IMG/VR virus record: IMGVR_UViG_3300008116_000135
Location: 1 to 35,484 of that record
Strand: one strand, 5' to 3'
Origin: a virus
DNA length: 35,484 nt
Shown: positions 6,925 through 14,764 of the stretch, in pieces
Numbering within the stretch: position 1 is the stretch's first letter
Layout: each line of letters starts with the position of its first letter
Position numbers and translations under genes: made by a program
The notes under the pieces: model-generated
Told to the model about the DNA's origin: nothing
Seen by the model: the letters and a program-made list of their open reading frames with translations, nothing else
The model's database searches: none

Positions 6925-7365
6925 TTAAAATTTTATTCCTAATTCTTTTTCTGTTATAATCTGGAACTTCCATTTACGATCTTCACAGAAATTTTCAGCA
7001 GCTTTCCATTTACTACTATTTATGCCCCATGTCTGGACTTCGTTGATGTATCTTTTTGATATTTTTGATTGTTTTTTTGGTTCTTGTGTTTGAGCAAATG
7101 GCTTTATTTCTACTATGACCGTCTCTATGACGCCATTTCTATCTTTTCTTTTTATATAAAAATCAGGAAAATATCTGTGGATTTTGCCGTCAATAGGCGA
7201 TTTATATGGTATGAAGAATTCTTCTGACCCCCATTCCAGTATATCTGGATGAGAATCTAACCAGTTCATAAATACTAATTCCCATCGAGAACGATAAATA
7301 ATATTATTAATGTCACCTCTGTACTTTCGAGGGTTGTGTGGTTTAAAAAAACCTTTGTACGCCAT
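6925..7365 (-). CDS. 4: gp4-like head completion protein (nuclease fold)
   Basis: A 146-residue protein close in length to T4 gp4 (about 150 aa), which completes filled heads so that tails can join. It keeps the family start FKPHNPRKYRGD (residues 7-18) and IIYRSRWE. A PD-(D/E)XK-type nuclease core is visible: E29 in RSRWE, D68 in YFPDFYI, and E86-x-K88 in VEIKP. The C-terminal block NSSKWKAAENFCEDR with a following EKELGI also fits the family. First gene of the leftward operon; its ATG is 29 bp from a late-type box at 7394-7401 on its own strand. Ribosome site is weak (AGG). Confidence 0.92.
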   Translation of the reverse strand: MAYKGFFKPHNPRKYRGDINNIIYRSRWELVFMNWLDSHPDILEWGSEEFFIPYKSPIDGKIHRYFPDFYIKRKDRNGVIETVIVEIKPFAQTQEPKKQSKISKRYINEVQTWGINSSKWKAAENFCEDRKWKFQIITEKELGIKF

Positions 7366-7375
7366 AGATTTTGCC

Positions 7376-7383
7376 TATAAATA
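7376..7383 (+). promoter_or_regulatory. Late-type promoter box (TATAAATA) for the rightward baseplate operon
   Basis: An exact match to the T4 late -10 consensus in the 49-bp divergent gap, 32 nt before the TTG start of the gp48-like gene. The expected start site is near 7389. No terminator is seen until well into the fibre region, so this promoter could serve a very long transcript. Confidence 0.65.
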
Positions 7384-7393
7384 ATAATAGGAA

Positions 7394-7401
7394 TATTTAT
7401 C
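7394..7401 (-). promoter_or_regulatory. Late-type promoter box (GATAAATA) for the leftward gp4-gp26-hydrolase operon
   Basis: On the minus strand the octamer reads GATAAATA, one mismatch from the late consensus at the first position. It lies 29 bp upstream of the gp4 start codon. The expected start site is near 7388, almost the same base pair as that of the opposite promoter. Confidence 0.5.
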
Positions 7402-7406
7402 AAGGA
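7402..7406 (+). promoter_or_regulatory. Ribosome binding site fixing the TTG start of gp48
   Basis: AAGGA ends 8 nt before TTG at 7415, the only initiation codon well placed before the ASTTNINN-type N-terminus. No ATG or GTG in this frame has a comparable site. Confidence 0.6.
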
Positions 7407-7414
7407 TTTATAAA

Positions 7415-8299
7415 TTGGCTTCTACTACAAATATTAATAACAATAATGGTTTAGGTGGTGCTATAACACCGGCTACTACCTCTGCTACCACGCCATCATC
7501 TACATCAGTTACTACAAATTTGGCTGATCAAGTACAAGCTAATAGAGCAGCAACAACAAGTTACCCTATTATTAATTTAGCCCCATCTCAGAAATATTAT
7601 ACAAAAATAAGTGTGAACAAATACGGAAGACAAAGTTTTCTTCAGGCAGTAAAAAGTAACACTACGGCTGGATATCAGTTACCAATGCCATTGCAAATAG
7701 TAGATACTAACACTGTAAAGTGGGAAGAAGAAGCATTAGGTGTAGTTGGTGGTACAGCTATGAATGCTATGGGAGGGGCACAAAATATTGATTTGGAAAA
7801 CATAAAATCTGCGACTGAAAAATTTAGTTTAAGCAGTGTTCTTTCTAGTGTGAAAGGTGCAGCAATTAGTGAAGGTATTTCGAAAGGTGGTCAAGTTGGT
7901 GGCGCTATATCTGCGATGGCTGGTATAGCACCAAACGAATTTTTGACTATGTTATTTAAAGGTCCAACATATAAAAGATTTGAATTAAGATTTTTAATAT
8001 CTCCTAATAGCAGTGGTGATGCACGAGATGTTAGAAAAGCTGTTGTAGAATTTAAGAATGCCATGGCACCATCGTTATCTAACGGAAAATATACTTTTGA
8101 TTATCCAGACATTTTTAATGTCTCTTTTTCTAACGAGAATACTCTTTATGCTTTCAAGCCATCTGTACTAAGTAATTTTTCAGTCAATTATAATCCACCA
8201 GGGCTTCCAGCTTTCCATAACGATGGCCAACCTGAATCTTATTTATTAAGCATGAATTTTATTGAAATTGAATTCTGGTTGAAAGGTGATTTTATTTAA
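7415..8299 (+). CDS. 48: gp48-like baseplate tail-tube cap/initiator
   Basis: A 294-residue protein resembling the T4 gp48 family, which sits on the hub and, with gp54, starts tail-tube polymerisation. After a low-complexity Asn/Thr-rich start it has the LPMP-LQIVDT-NTVKWEEEALG pattern (about 88-110), a Gly/Ser-rich linker, then the conserved C-terminal half: PNEFLTMLFKGPTYKRFELRF (about 173-193), a helix DARDVRKAVVEFKNAM, a DYPDIFNVSF segment, and FKPSVLSNFSVNY followed by PESYLLSMNFIEIEFW. That run of motifs is the one shared across gp48 homologues. TTG start. First gene of the rightward operon, 13 nt before gp53. Confidence 0.78.
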   Translation: MASTTNINNNNGLGGAITPATTSATTPSSTSVTTNLADQVQANRAATTSYPIINLAPSQKYYTKISVNKYGRQSFLQAVKSNTTAGYQLPMPLQIVDTNTVKWEEEALGVVGGTAMNAMGGAQNIDLENIKSATEKFSLSSVLSSVKGAAISEGISKGGQVGGAISAMAGIAPNEFLTMLFKGPTYKRFELRFLISPNSSGDARDVRKAVVEFKNAMAPSLSNGKYTFDYPDIFNVSFSNENTLYAFKPSVLSNFSVNYNPPGLPAFHNDGQPESYLLSMNFIEIEFWLKGDFI

Positions 8300-8312
8300 G
8301 TAAGGAATACAA

Positions 8313-9182
8313 ATGGAAACGTATTTTAGTAAATTTCCAACAATTGTATATAACAACTATAATTGTAAAGATATAACAAGAAGCGTAAAAATTGTAGATC
8401 AATATTTACGTATTCCTAATTCATATTATAATTATGAATTAGATAATGAAACAAGAGCAGATACGTTATCTTATTTTGTCTATAATGATTCTTTTTATGA
8501 TTGGTTGATTTATTTGACAAATGGTATAGTTGATCCGTATTATTCTTGGTATATGGATCAATCCGATTTTAATAATTATATTAATAAAAAATATGGAAGT
8601 ATGGAATCTGCTATAAAACAGACGAAGTTTTACAGAAATGCGTGGTATAATGATGATAGAGAAATTACACCTAGTTATTTTAACAATACATTAGCAAAAG
8701 ATGACAGAAAGTATTTTACTCCTAATTTTGGACCTAATGGTAGAATTGTTTCCTATAAAAGAAATGAGACTGATTGGGTTGTTAATACAAATAGAATGAT
8801 GTTCTGGGAGATAAATTATGCTTCTGGAAATTCATTTACTGTTGGTGAAATTTTAGATTTTAAATATGGCGGTGATATTGTTGGTGGTGCAGAAGTTGCT
8901 TTCTCTAATTCTTCTGCGATAATTTTCCAACACATAAGCGGTGTTGTTAATAGTTCTGTTGGAACTATTGGTGAAACATCTAATTCACAGGCTTCATTGA
9001 TATCTAAATTTAAAAATGATGTGGTCAATATTACTGATGATGAATTTGTATATTGGGAAAGAGTTTCTGCTTATGATTGGGAAATAGAACAGAATTCAAG
9101 TAAGCAATATGTTAAATTAATGTATCCAGAATATGCGTTACCAATTGCTGAAAAATTAATTGACAAGTTACAGGAGGAATAA
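8313..9182 (+). CDS. 53: gp53-like baseplate wedge protein with extra beta domain
   Basis: A 289-residue protein; T4 gp53 is 196 aa and joins neighbouring wedges around the hub. The N-terminal two thirds matches: FPTIVYNNYNCKDITRS (about 8-24), YYNYELDNETRADTLSY with YNDSFYDWLIYLTNGIVDPYYSW (about 57-80), then a Tyr-rich region. An insertion of about 70 residues (about 170-235) contains a VGEIL-F-GG-A-AFSNS-type small beta module not present in T4. The C-terminus (MYPEYALPIAEKLIDKL) returns to the family pattern. The stop overlaps the next start as TAATG. Confidence 0.85.
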   Translation: METYFSKFPTIVYNNYNCKDITRSVKIVDQYLRIPNSYYNYELDNETRADTLSYFVYNDSFYDWLIYLTNGIVDPYYSWYMDQSDFNNYINKKYGSMESAIKQTKFYRNAWYNDDREITPSYFNNTLAKDDRKYFTPNFGPNGRIVSYKRNETDWVVNTNRMMFWEINYASGNSFTVGEILDFKYGGDIVGGAEVAFSNSSAIIFQHISGVVNSSVGTIGETSNSQASLISKFKNDVVNITDDEFVYWERVSAYDWEIEQNSSKQYVKLMYPEYALPIAEKLIDKLQEE

Positions 9183-10420
9183 TGACTGCACAGACACCAG
9201 GTTCTGTTAGAATAAGAAGTGCAACTTTAAAGGGTGAAGATATCTCTGGTAATATCAGAGATTTTAAAGTGTGGTCTAGTATTTTCAAACCATATCGTGT
9301 GGCAGAAGTAGTTCTTTTTGATTCGCAGAATTTAATTAATAGAATGAAAATTCAGGGTAATGAGGATTTTGAAATTTCATTTGATACTGGTGGTAATAAT
9401 AGTGGTCAGCCATATAGAGCTAAATTAAAAGTTACAACATCAGGTAACATAACAGACTTTCCTACAGTAAAAGCCCAAGGTTATAGATTACGTTTAGCTG
9501 ATGAAATGTATTTTAAAAATCAGACAACAAAAGTTAGTCAGGCATTTTCTGATGTAACTGGAACTGATATGATACAAAAAATATTTGATCAACATTTAAA
9601 ACCACAAAATGGCGGTCAACTTAAAATTATTAAACCATCTAAAGGTAAAATTGGTACAAAATATCAGAAGTTCATTCGTGCAAATGAATACCCTTTGGCT
9701 TCGATATCGTCTATTTTAAAAATACTTTATGCAAATGAATCAGGCAATTACGTATTTTTCCAAGATGATAATGGTGATTATAATTGTGGTCCATTGGCAG
9801 AGATTATTAAAAATGCAGAGATGACTGAAAAATTTACACGTGATCCTACTATAGGATCAGATTCCTCTGCATTTGAAAAGGTAGGAAAAAATATATTCGG
9901 TCTTTATATTCCAGAAAAGCATTCGCCAGCTATGGATTATAAAAACACCAAAAATGTTATTCCTGATAGCGTTCATAAATTTGGTGAAAAGTATGACCCA
10001 GGTAAAAAGAAAAATATTCAAACTGATAGTGTTATAGGTCGTCCTATGAATGAGGAGAATGACACATATCAATCTGAATATCATAGAAATTTGATTAACA
10101 CAGCATGGGATGGAAAACTTTATAAAAATCATCCACATTATCAGACGATGGGTCAAAGATATCTTTATTCAAGTATTCTTGAAAATGGTCCTTCTTATTC
10201 GATGTCTGTATTTGGAGACTATGGTATAAATGTTACTGTTGGTAAAGCTGTTGAAGCGGACATTCCAGAACCATCTGGTGATCAGAATAGAAGTTCACAA
10301 AATCAATTAAAAGGCAAGGCGATTGTGGCCAATTCTTTAAAACATATAAAGCCTTATGATACAAGCCCACAATTTGAATGTACATTTGATTGTTTCAGAG
10401 GAGGCGTGGAAAAAACATGA
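9182..10420 (+). CDS. 27: gp27-like baseplate hub protein
   Basis: A 412-residue protein with the architecture of gp27/Mu gp44-type hub proteins (T4 gp27 is 391 aa), which form the trimeric ring joining the spike to the tail tube. Visible: an N-terminal barrel with IRDFKVWSSIFKPYRVAEVVLFDSQNL broken by turns (about 24-50), a second barrel with GYRLRLADEMYF (about 100-111), the helical ATGTDMIQKIFDQH-type motif (about 126-138), and a C-terminal barrel with VTVGKAVEADIPEP and a KGKAIVANSLKHI-F-C-F-CFRGG ending (about 350-408). It is followed directly by the gp5-type OB protein, its physical partner in T4. Strong AGGAGG lies 4 nt before the start; ends ATGA-overlapped with the next gene. Confidence 0.8.
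   Translation: MTAQTPGSVRIRSATLKGEDISGNIRDFKVWSSIFKPYRVAEVVLFDSQNLINRMKIQGNEDFEISFDTGGNNSGQPYRAKLKVTTSGNITDFPTVKAQGYRLRLADEMYFKNQTTKVSQAFSDVTGTDMIQKIFDQHLKPQNGGQLKIIKPSKGKIGTKYQKFIRANEYPLASISSILKILYANESGNYVFFQDDNGDYNCGPLAEIIKNAEMTEKFTRDPTIGSDSSAFEKVGKNIFGLYIPEKHSPAMDYKNTKNVIPDSVHKFGEKYDPGKKKNIQTDSVIGRPMNEENDTYQSEYHRNLINTAWDGKLYKNHPHYQTMGQRYLYSSILENGPSYSMSVFGDYGINVTVGKAVEADIPEPSGDQNRSSQNQLKGKAIVANSLKHIKPYDTSPQFECTFDCFRGGVEKT
10398..10404 (+). promoter_or_regulatory. Ribosome binding site for the OB-fold hub gene
   Basis: GAGGAGG lies inside the 3' end of the gp27-like gene, 12 nt before ATG 10417. It falls downstream of the alternative in-frame TTG at 10390, so it decides for the ATG. Confidence 0.6.
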
Positions 10421-11745
10421 GTGGTGGAAGTGGCGTTAATTTTTTCTTTGCAGAAGTTGTAAAGGTAAAAGGTAAGCACGAAGAACATGATTATAATGGT
10501 GATGTTCAAATACGTGTAGAAATAGATCAAGATGATAAAGAAAGGTTAAAGAAAGAAGACCTTAGATGGGCCAGAAGTATATTCCCCGTAACTCTTCCTC
10601 AACATAGAGGATTGGGGTTTGGTGGGTGTGCTATGATTCCAGGCACAAGAGTTTTTGGATTTTATGCTGATGCTGATAGACAGATTCCATTTATTATGGG
10701 AACGATGAGTACTGCTGGCGAATATGGTTCTTTAGATAAAAAGAAATCTTCTCAACCACCAGCGGTCTTAAATAAAAAACAAGCAGAAGACCAGAATCTT
10801 AAAAATGGAAAAGAATTAAAGAGAGATAAATTAATTTTAGAAGGTGCTGTTGCATTTGATGAAGAAGACGAAAAGAAAAATAAAGACAGATTAAAAACCA
10901 AAGATAAAACACCAGAGGAATATGGTAAAACTGATGCTGGTGAAAAACCAGCGAAGAGTCCTGATAAACCACATCTTGGGTCCAAAAAAGAACCAGATGG
11001 AAACGTTCCTGATATTATGAAATATTTAATTTCATCAAATATAAATCCACAAAATATTGGAGGGTTTGCTAGTACATTTCCTGCACTTCAAAGTTTAAAA
11101 AAGAAAAAAGAAGGAACTGTAGTTGAGTTATTAGGTCAGAAAGCGTTTTCTATGATGAAAATGATGAGTGCGGTTTCTACTTCCAGTTCCAGTAATATGA
11201 TGCAAAGTATGCAACAGATGTCTCAGGCAGCTAGTAATTTGAAAAAGTCTGTTTGTGGCGACACTCAAAAAGCTATGGAAATAATGCAGAATAATTTTTA
11301 TGGTGCTATTGATTTAAATGCGTATCAACAAACATTACTAAATATATCGATGAACATGGTACAGCAATCAGATTCTAATCTTGAAAGTTTGAATACTACA
11401 TTTGCTAAGTTGGATAATGGTGAATCATTAACAGGCACAGAGATTTCAGATATAGCTTTTGCTATCAATAACTTTTCTAATTTCTCTAATCCACAGATAA
11501 CTTTGGAACAATTAATGTTGATTTCTATGTTGGTATCTCAAATAGAAAAAATCTTACAGACCGGTGAAGAAGACCCATGTTCTCTTTCTTCGACAAACAC
11601 AAAAAGTCAATTAGAATCGATAGCAAGACAATTAGGAAGTATTTTAGGAATAGGCGAACAATTACTTGAATATGTTGATTCGCCTGATGATATGATTATT
11701 AGAGTCGAACAGGTTGTAAATTCGAAATTAGGAATTGAGGCATAA
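10417..11745 (+). CDS. 5: gp5-type OB-fold hub protein lacking lysozyme and spike
   Basis: A 442-residue protein. Residues about 8-98 match the N-terminal OB domain of T4 gp5: FFAEVVKVKG, GDVQIRVEI, RWARSIFPVTLP, GFGGCAMIPGTRVFGFYAD and PFIMGTM. In gp5 this domain docks on gp27 and is followed by lysozyme and a beta-helix. Here it is followed by a Lys/Glu-rich linker (about 105-200) and an alpha-helical, Met/Ser/Gln-rich region (about 230-442) with no lysozyme motif. The spike is encoded by the next gene, 4 nt downstream. The helical half may trimerise or hold the separate spike; that is inference. Confidence 0.82.
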   Translation: MSGGSGVNFFFAEVVKVKGKHEEHDYNGDVQIRVEIDQDDKERLKKEDLRWARSIFPVTLPQHRGLGFGGCAMIPGTRVFGFYADADRQIPFIMGTMSTAGEYGSLDKKKSSQPPAVLNKKQAEDQNLKNGKELKRDKLILEGAVAFDEEDEKKNKDRLKTKDKTPEEYGKTDAGEKPAKSPDKPHLGSKKEPDGNVPDIMKYLISSNINPQNIGGFASTFPALQSLKKKKEGTVVELLGQKAFSMMKMMSAVSTSSSSNMMQSMQQMSQAASNLKKSVCGDTQKAMEIMQNNFYGAIDLNAYQQTLLNISMNMVQQSDSNLESLNTTFAKLDNGESLTGTEISDIAFAINNFSNFSNPQITLEQLMLISMLVSQIEKILQTGEEDPCSLSSTNTKSQLESIARQLGSILGIGEQLLEYVDSPDDMIIRVEQVVNSKLGIEA

Positions 11746-11749
11746 TATA

Positions 11750-12517
11750 ATGGCAAAAGATATAAAAAGACCTAAGACAAGAAAACCACCAGAAATTAAA
11801 GCAGAAGACACATCAGGCTATCCAACTACACATGTTTATCAAGACGCTTCTTTCAGAAAAGAAATAGATCATGAAAAGAAAACATATGTAGAAAGTCATG
11901 TCACAGGCGCATATAAGAAAATTGATGGTTCTGGAAATGTTACAAAGTTTTCTCCTGTTAATGAGCACACATATAACAAAGGAACATCAACTATTACGAT
12001 TGATGGCTTTGAAGATTATATGGTCAAAGGCAAGAAGATGGTCATTAAGGGTGGTAATCTTTTAGAATTCGGTGGTGATTTAGATTTTAAAATACTAGGA
12101 AGTCTTCATTTTATTGTTGCCAAGAACTTTAAAATTACAGCAGAAAATATGACTATGAGTGCAGAGAAGGATATTTATCACCATGCGAATGAAGGTAATA
12201 TAAAACAGATTTCAGGTAAAGATACTATTCACACAGTAGGTGCAAATTATACTCAAACTGTTGCAGAAAATTCTACAAAAGAAATTAAAAAGGATGATTC
12301 AACAACTGTGAAGGGTGATCAGACAGCAAAAATTGATGGTAAGCAATCTACTACGGTACAAAGAGATGTTACACAGGATTTCAAAAGTAATCTAAGTGTA
12401 CAAGTTACACAAAATTCATCAGAACAAGTTGGTTCAAAAACCACAAATGCTGATCAGTCTATTAGTAAGAATGCACCAAGCGTTACTATTAATGGTCAGT
12501 CTATTAAAATTGGATAA
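11750..12517 (+). CDS. gp5C-type beta-helical spike protein, separate gene
   Basis: A 255-residue protein. Residues 1-75 are charged; from about 85 to the end the chain shows short beta repeats, with an 8-residue period clearest in the C-terminal third (TVAENSTK, EIKKDDST, TVKGDQTA, KIDGKQST, TVQRDVTQ). This is the pattern of the triple-stranded beta-helix that forms the membrane-puncturing needle of T4 gp5 (gp5C). The end, PSVTINGQSIKIG, would be the tip-proximal part. ATG at 11750 follows GAGG (11737-11740); an upstream in-frame start at 11735 overlaps the previous gene and has no ribosome site. T6SS VgrG and P2 gpV spikes have similar repeats, so the general role is firm even if the exact orthology is not. 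Confidence 0.8.
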   Translation: MAKDIKRPKTRKPPEIKAEDTSGYPTTHVYQDASFRKEIDHEKKTYVESHVTGAYKKIDGSGNVTKFSPVNEHTYNKGTSTITIDGFEDYMVKGKKMVIKGGNLLEFGGDLDFKILGSLHFIVAKNFKITAENMTMSAEKDIYHHANEGNIKQISGKDTIHTVGANYTQTVAENSTKEIKKDDSTTVKGDQTAKIDGKQSTTVQRDVTQDFKSNLSVQVTQNSSEQVGSKTTNADQSISKNAPSVTINGQSIKIG

Positions 12518-12525
12518 AAAGAATA

Positions 12526-12957
12526 ATGGCAAGATCGGATAAAATATCACCAGTAAGAAAACAAGAGTTTTATAGTGATTTTTTAATTAATTTTGATAAG
12601 AATCCTATTACTGGTGTATTAGCCAAAGTAACAAATGAGGATTCTATTAAACAGTCACTTAAAAATCTAGTTCTAACAAATAGAACAGAAAGATTTTACG
12701 ATCCTCTTATAGGGTCTAAAATTCAATCTCTATTATTCGAACCGTTGGATTTATTTACTGCGGATATATTAAAAGATGAAATAACAAATACTGTAAAAAA
12801 CTATGAACCAAGAGTCACAATTCATTATATTGAAGTAACACCGGCAGATTTATTTAAAGCCACAAGTGAAAATGGTTATAATATTAGCATAGTTTTTTCC
12901 ACTATAAATATTCCACAAGAGACAAGATTAGATTTCTTTTTAAGCAGAGTTAGATAA
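12526..12957 (+). CDS. 25: gp25-like baseplate wedge protein
   Basis: A 143-residue protein; T4 gp25 is 132 aa and forms the sheath-initiating core of the wedge, with homologues (TssE) in type VI secretion. It carries the diagnostic EPR motif at 94-96 (NYEPRV). Other family features are DFLINFDKNPITG (about 19-30), the IKQSLKNLVLTNRTERFYDP segment split by a turn (about 41-60) and G-KIQSLLFEPLD. Stop is immediately followed by the gp6 ATG (TAA-ATG), so the wedge pair is probably coupled. Confidence 0.95.
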   Translation: MARSDKISPVRKQEFYSDFLINFDKNPITGVLAKVTNEDSIKQSLKNLVLTNRTERFYDPLIGSKIQSLLFEPLDLFTADILKDEITNTVKNYEPRVTIHYIEVTPADLFKATSENGYNISIVFSTINIPQETRLDFFLSRVR

Positions 12958-14757
12958 ATGGCAAATAATTCAATCAACTTAGTTGATCTAGATTTTAATA
13001 GTTTAAAAACAAGTTTAATTTCCTATCTAAAAAATCAGGAACAGTTTAAAGATTATGATTTTGAAGGGTCTAATCTTAATGTTTTAATCGATCTCCTTTC
13101 ATACAATTCTTTTAAGAATACATTCTTTTTAAATATGATTGCAGCGGAAGCATTTCTTGATTCTGCACAAATGGAAAATAGTATCATATCTCACGCAAAA
13201 GAATTGAATTATACACCAAGATCGAGAAGATCAGCAAAAGCAACTATACAAGCTACATTTCAAGCGACGGGTACAAACCAGCCATATACGATACCAAAAG
13301 GTTCGTCATTTACATCAATCGTAAAGAATGATTTATATACATTCACTACAGCCGAAACTATCAGTGTTTCATCTGCAAACACTACCTTTACATTTACTAC
13401 GGATGTTTATGAAGGTTCGTATTTTCAAGATTCATATCTTTACAATGATCAAATAGAATTTCCAAAATTTAGAATAACAAATAAAGATGTTGACACATCA
13501 AGTTTGACTGTGGTAGTATATGAAGACAATTCTGAAATAGGTGTTAATTACAAATTGGCTTCTACTCTTTTAGATTTAAAAGAGACATCTAAAGTATTCT
13601 TTCTTCAATCATCTCAGAATGGGTATTATGAAATAGTATTTGGTGATGGTGTTCTTGGACAGAAACCAAAAAATAATTCTATAATATTATTAGATTACAG
13701 AGTTTCAAAAGGTAAACTACCGAATGGTGCAAGGTCTTTTACTTTTAATTTCGATCCAACGTTTACACCAAATGATTATGAAGGCGAATCTGATGTTACA
13801 GTATTAACAATAGCACAAAATGGTGAAGAAAGAGAAAGTATCGAGTCAGTTAGATTTTATGCTCCAAGACATTTTCAGGTTCAGGAAAGAGCCGTTACAA
13901 CTTCAGATTATGAAATACTATTAAAAACAGAATTTCCAGAAATTAATAATATTTCAGTTTACGGAGGAGAAGATTTAACGCCTCCTCAATATGGTAAAGT
14001 GTTCGTTGCTGTTGATATTTTTGATGTTCAAGGTTTACCAGATTCAAAGAAGAATGAATTTTATAATTTCTTAAAAAGAAGATCACCATTATCAATCGAT
14101 CCTGTTTTCGTAGAACCTGATTATCTTTACTATAAGATAAATTGTCATGTTAGATATAATTTGAATTCTACTCTTCTATCAAAAGAGAGAATTAAAACAC
14201 TTGTCACGAATACAATTATTGATTACAATAATATAAATCTTGACGATTTCAATGTTACACTAAGATATAGCAAATTGATTTCTGCTATTGATAATAGTGA
14301 TTCAAGTATTGTTAGTAATTCAACTGATATTCAAGTATATAAGAAAGTTCCTGTTTTACTTGGGACTGCACAAAACATTGTTATAAATTTCAATTTACGA
14401 TTAAGAAATGATGTACCAGAATTAGCATCAAAACATCCTGCATCTGACGTACACACAATTAAATCTTCTGTATTCACATATAATGGTGAAAAGGTTATTC
14501 TAGAAGATAATGGTGAGGGTACAGTGGTCATTTCCAAATTTGATAATTTGTTTAATATCAGATTGTTTAATATAGGAACAATTGATTACGATAAAGGCAT
14601 AATTAGATTAAACAACTTCATAATTGATAATTATGAAGGTTTAGATTTTAAAATATATGCTTATACTGCGGATAAAGACATAAGTTCTACAACAAATACT
14701 GTTTTGACTTTAGAACCATCTGAATTAAATATAACAACAGAAACAGTTAGAGTTTAA
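12958..14757 (+). CDS. 6: gp6-like baseplate wedge protein
   Basis: A 599-residue protein, T4 gp6 being 660 aa; gp6 dimers form the continuous ring that opens on contraction. The N-terminal block is typical: DFNSLKTSLISYLKNQ (about 12-27), DYDFEGSNLNVLIDLLSYN (about 33-51), then AEAFLDSAQ and ELNYTPRSRRSAKA (about 82-95). A central baseplate-J-like part carries FGDGVLGQKP (about 228-237), a hallmark loop, and RAVTTSDYEILLKTEFPEI (about 313-331), also J-like. gp25 and gp7 flank it as in T4. Confidence 0.95.
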   Translation: MANNSINLVDLDFNSLKTSLISYLKNQEQFKDYDFEGSNLNVLIDLLSYNSFKNTFFLNMIAAEAFLDSAQMENSIISHAKELNYTPRSRRSAKATIQATFQATGTNQPYTIPKGSSFTSIVKNDLYTFTTAETISVSSANTTFTFTTDVYEGSYFQDSYLYNDQIEFPKFRITNKDVDTSSLTVVVYEDNSEIGVNYKLASTLLDLKETSKVFFLQSSQNGYYEIVFGDGVLGQKPKNNSIILLDYRVSKGKLPNGARSFTFNFDPTFTPNDYEGESDVTVLTIAQNGEERESIESVRFYAPRHFQVQERAVTTSDYEILLKTEFPEINNISVYGGEDLTPPQYGKVFVAVDIFDVQGLPDSKKNEFYNFLKRRSPLSIDPVFVEPDYLYYKINCHVRYNLNSTLLSKERIKTLVTNTIIDYNNINLDDFNVTLRYSKLISAIDNSDSSIVSNSTDIQVYKKVPVLLGTAQNIVINFNLRLRNDVPELASKHPASDVHTIKSSVFTYNGEKVILEDNGEGTVVISKFDNLFNIRLFNIGTIDYDKGIIRLNNFIIDNYEGLDFKIYAYTADKDISSTTNTVLTLEPSELNITTETVRV

Positions 14758-14764
14758 AAAATAA

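Noticed and set aside
10390-10416. Upstream TTG start for the OB-fold hub gene
   Set aside because: The GAGGAGG ribosome site lies downstream of it, and the added residues (basic, non-conserved) lie inside the previous gene.
11735-11749. Upstream start for the spike gene
   Set aside because: It overlaps the preceding gene and has no ribosome site, whereas ATG 11750 has GAGG at a suitable distance.
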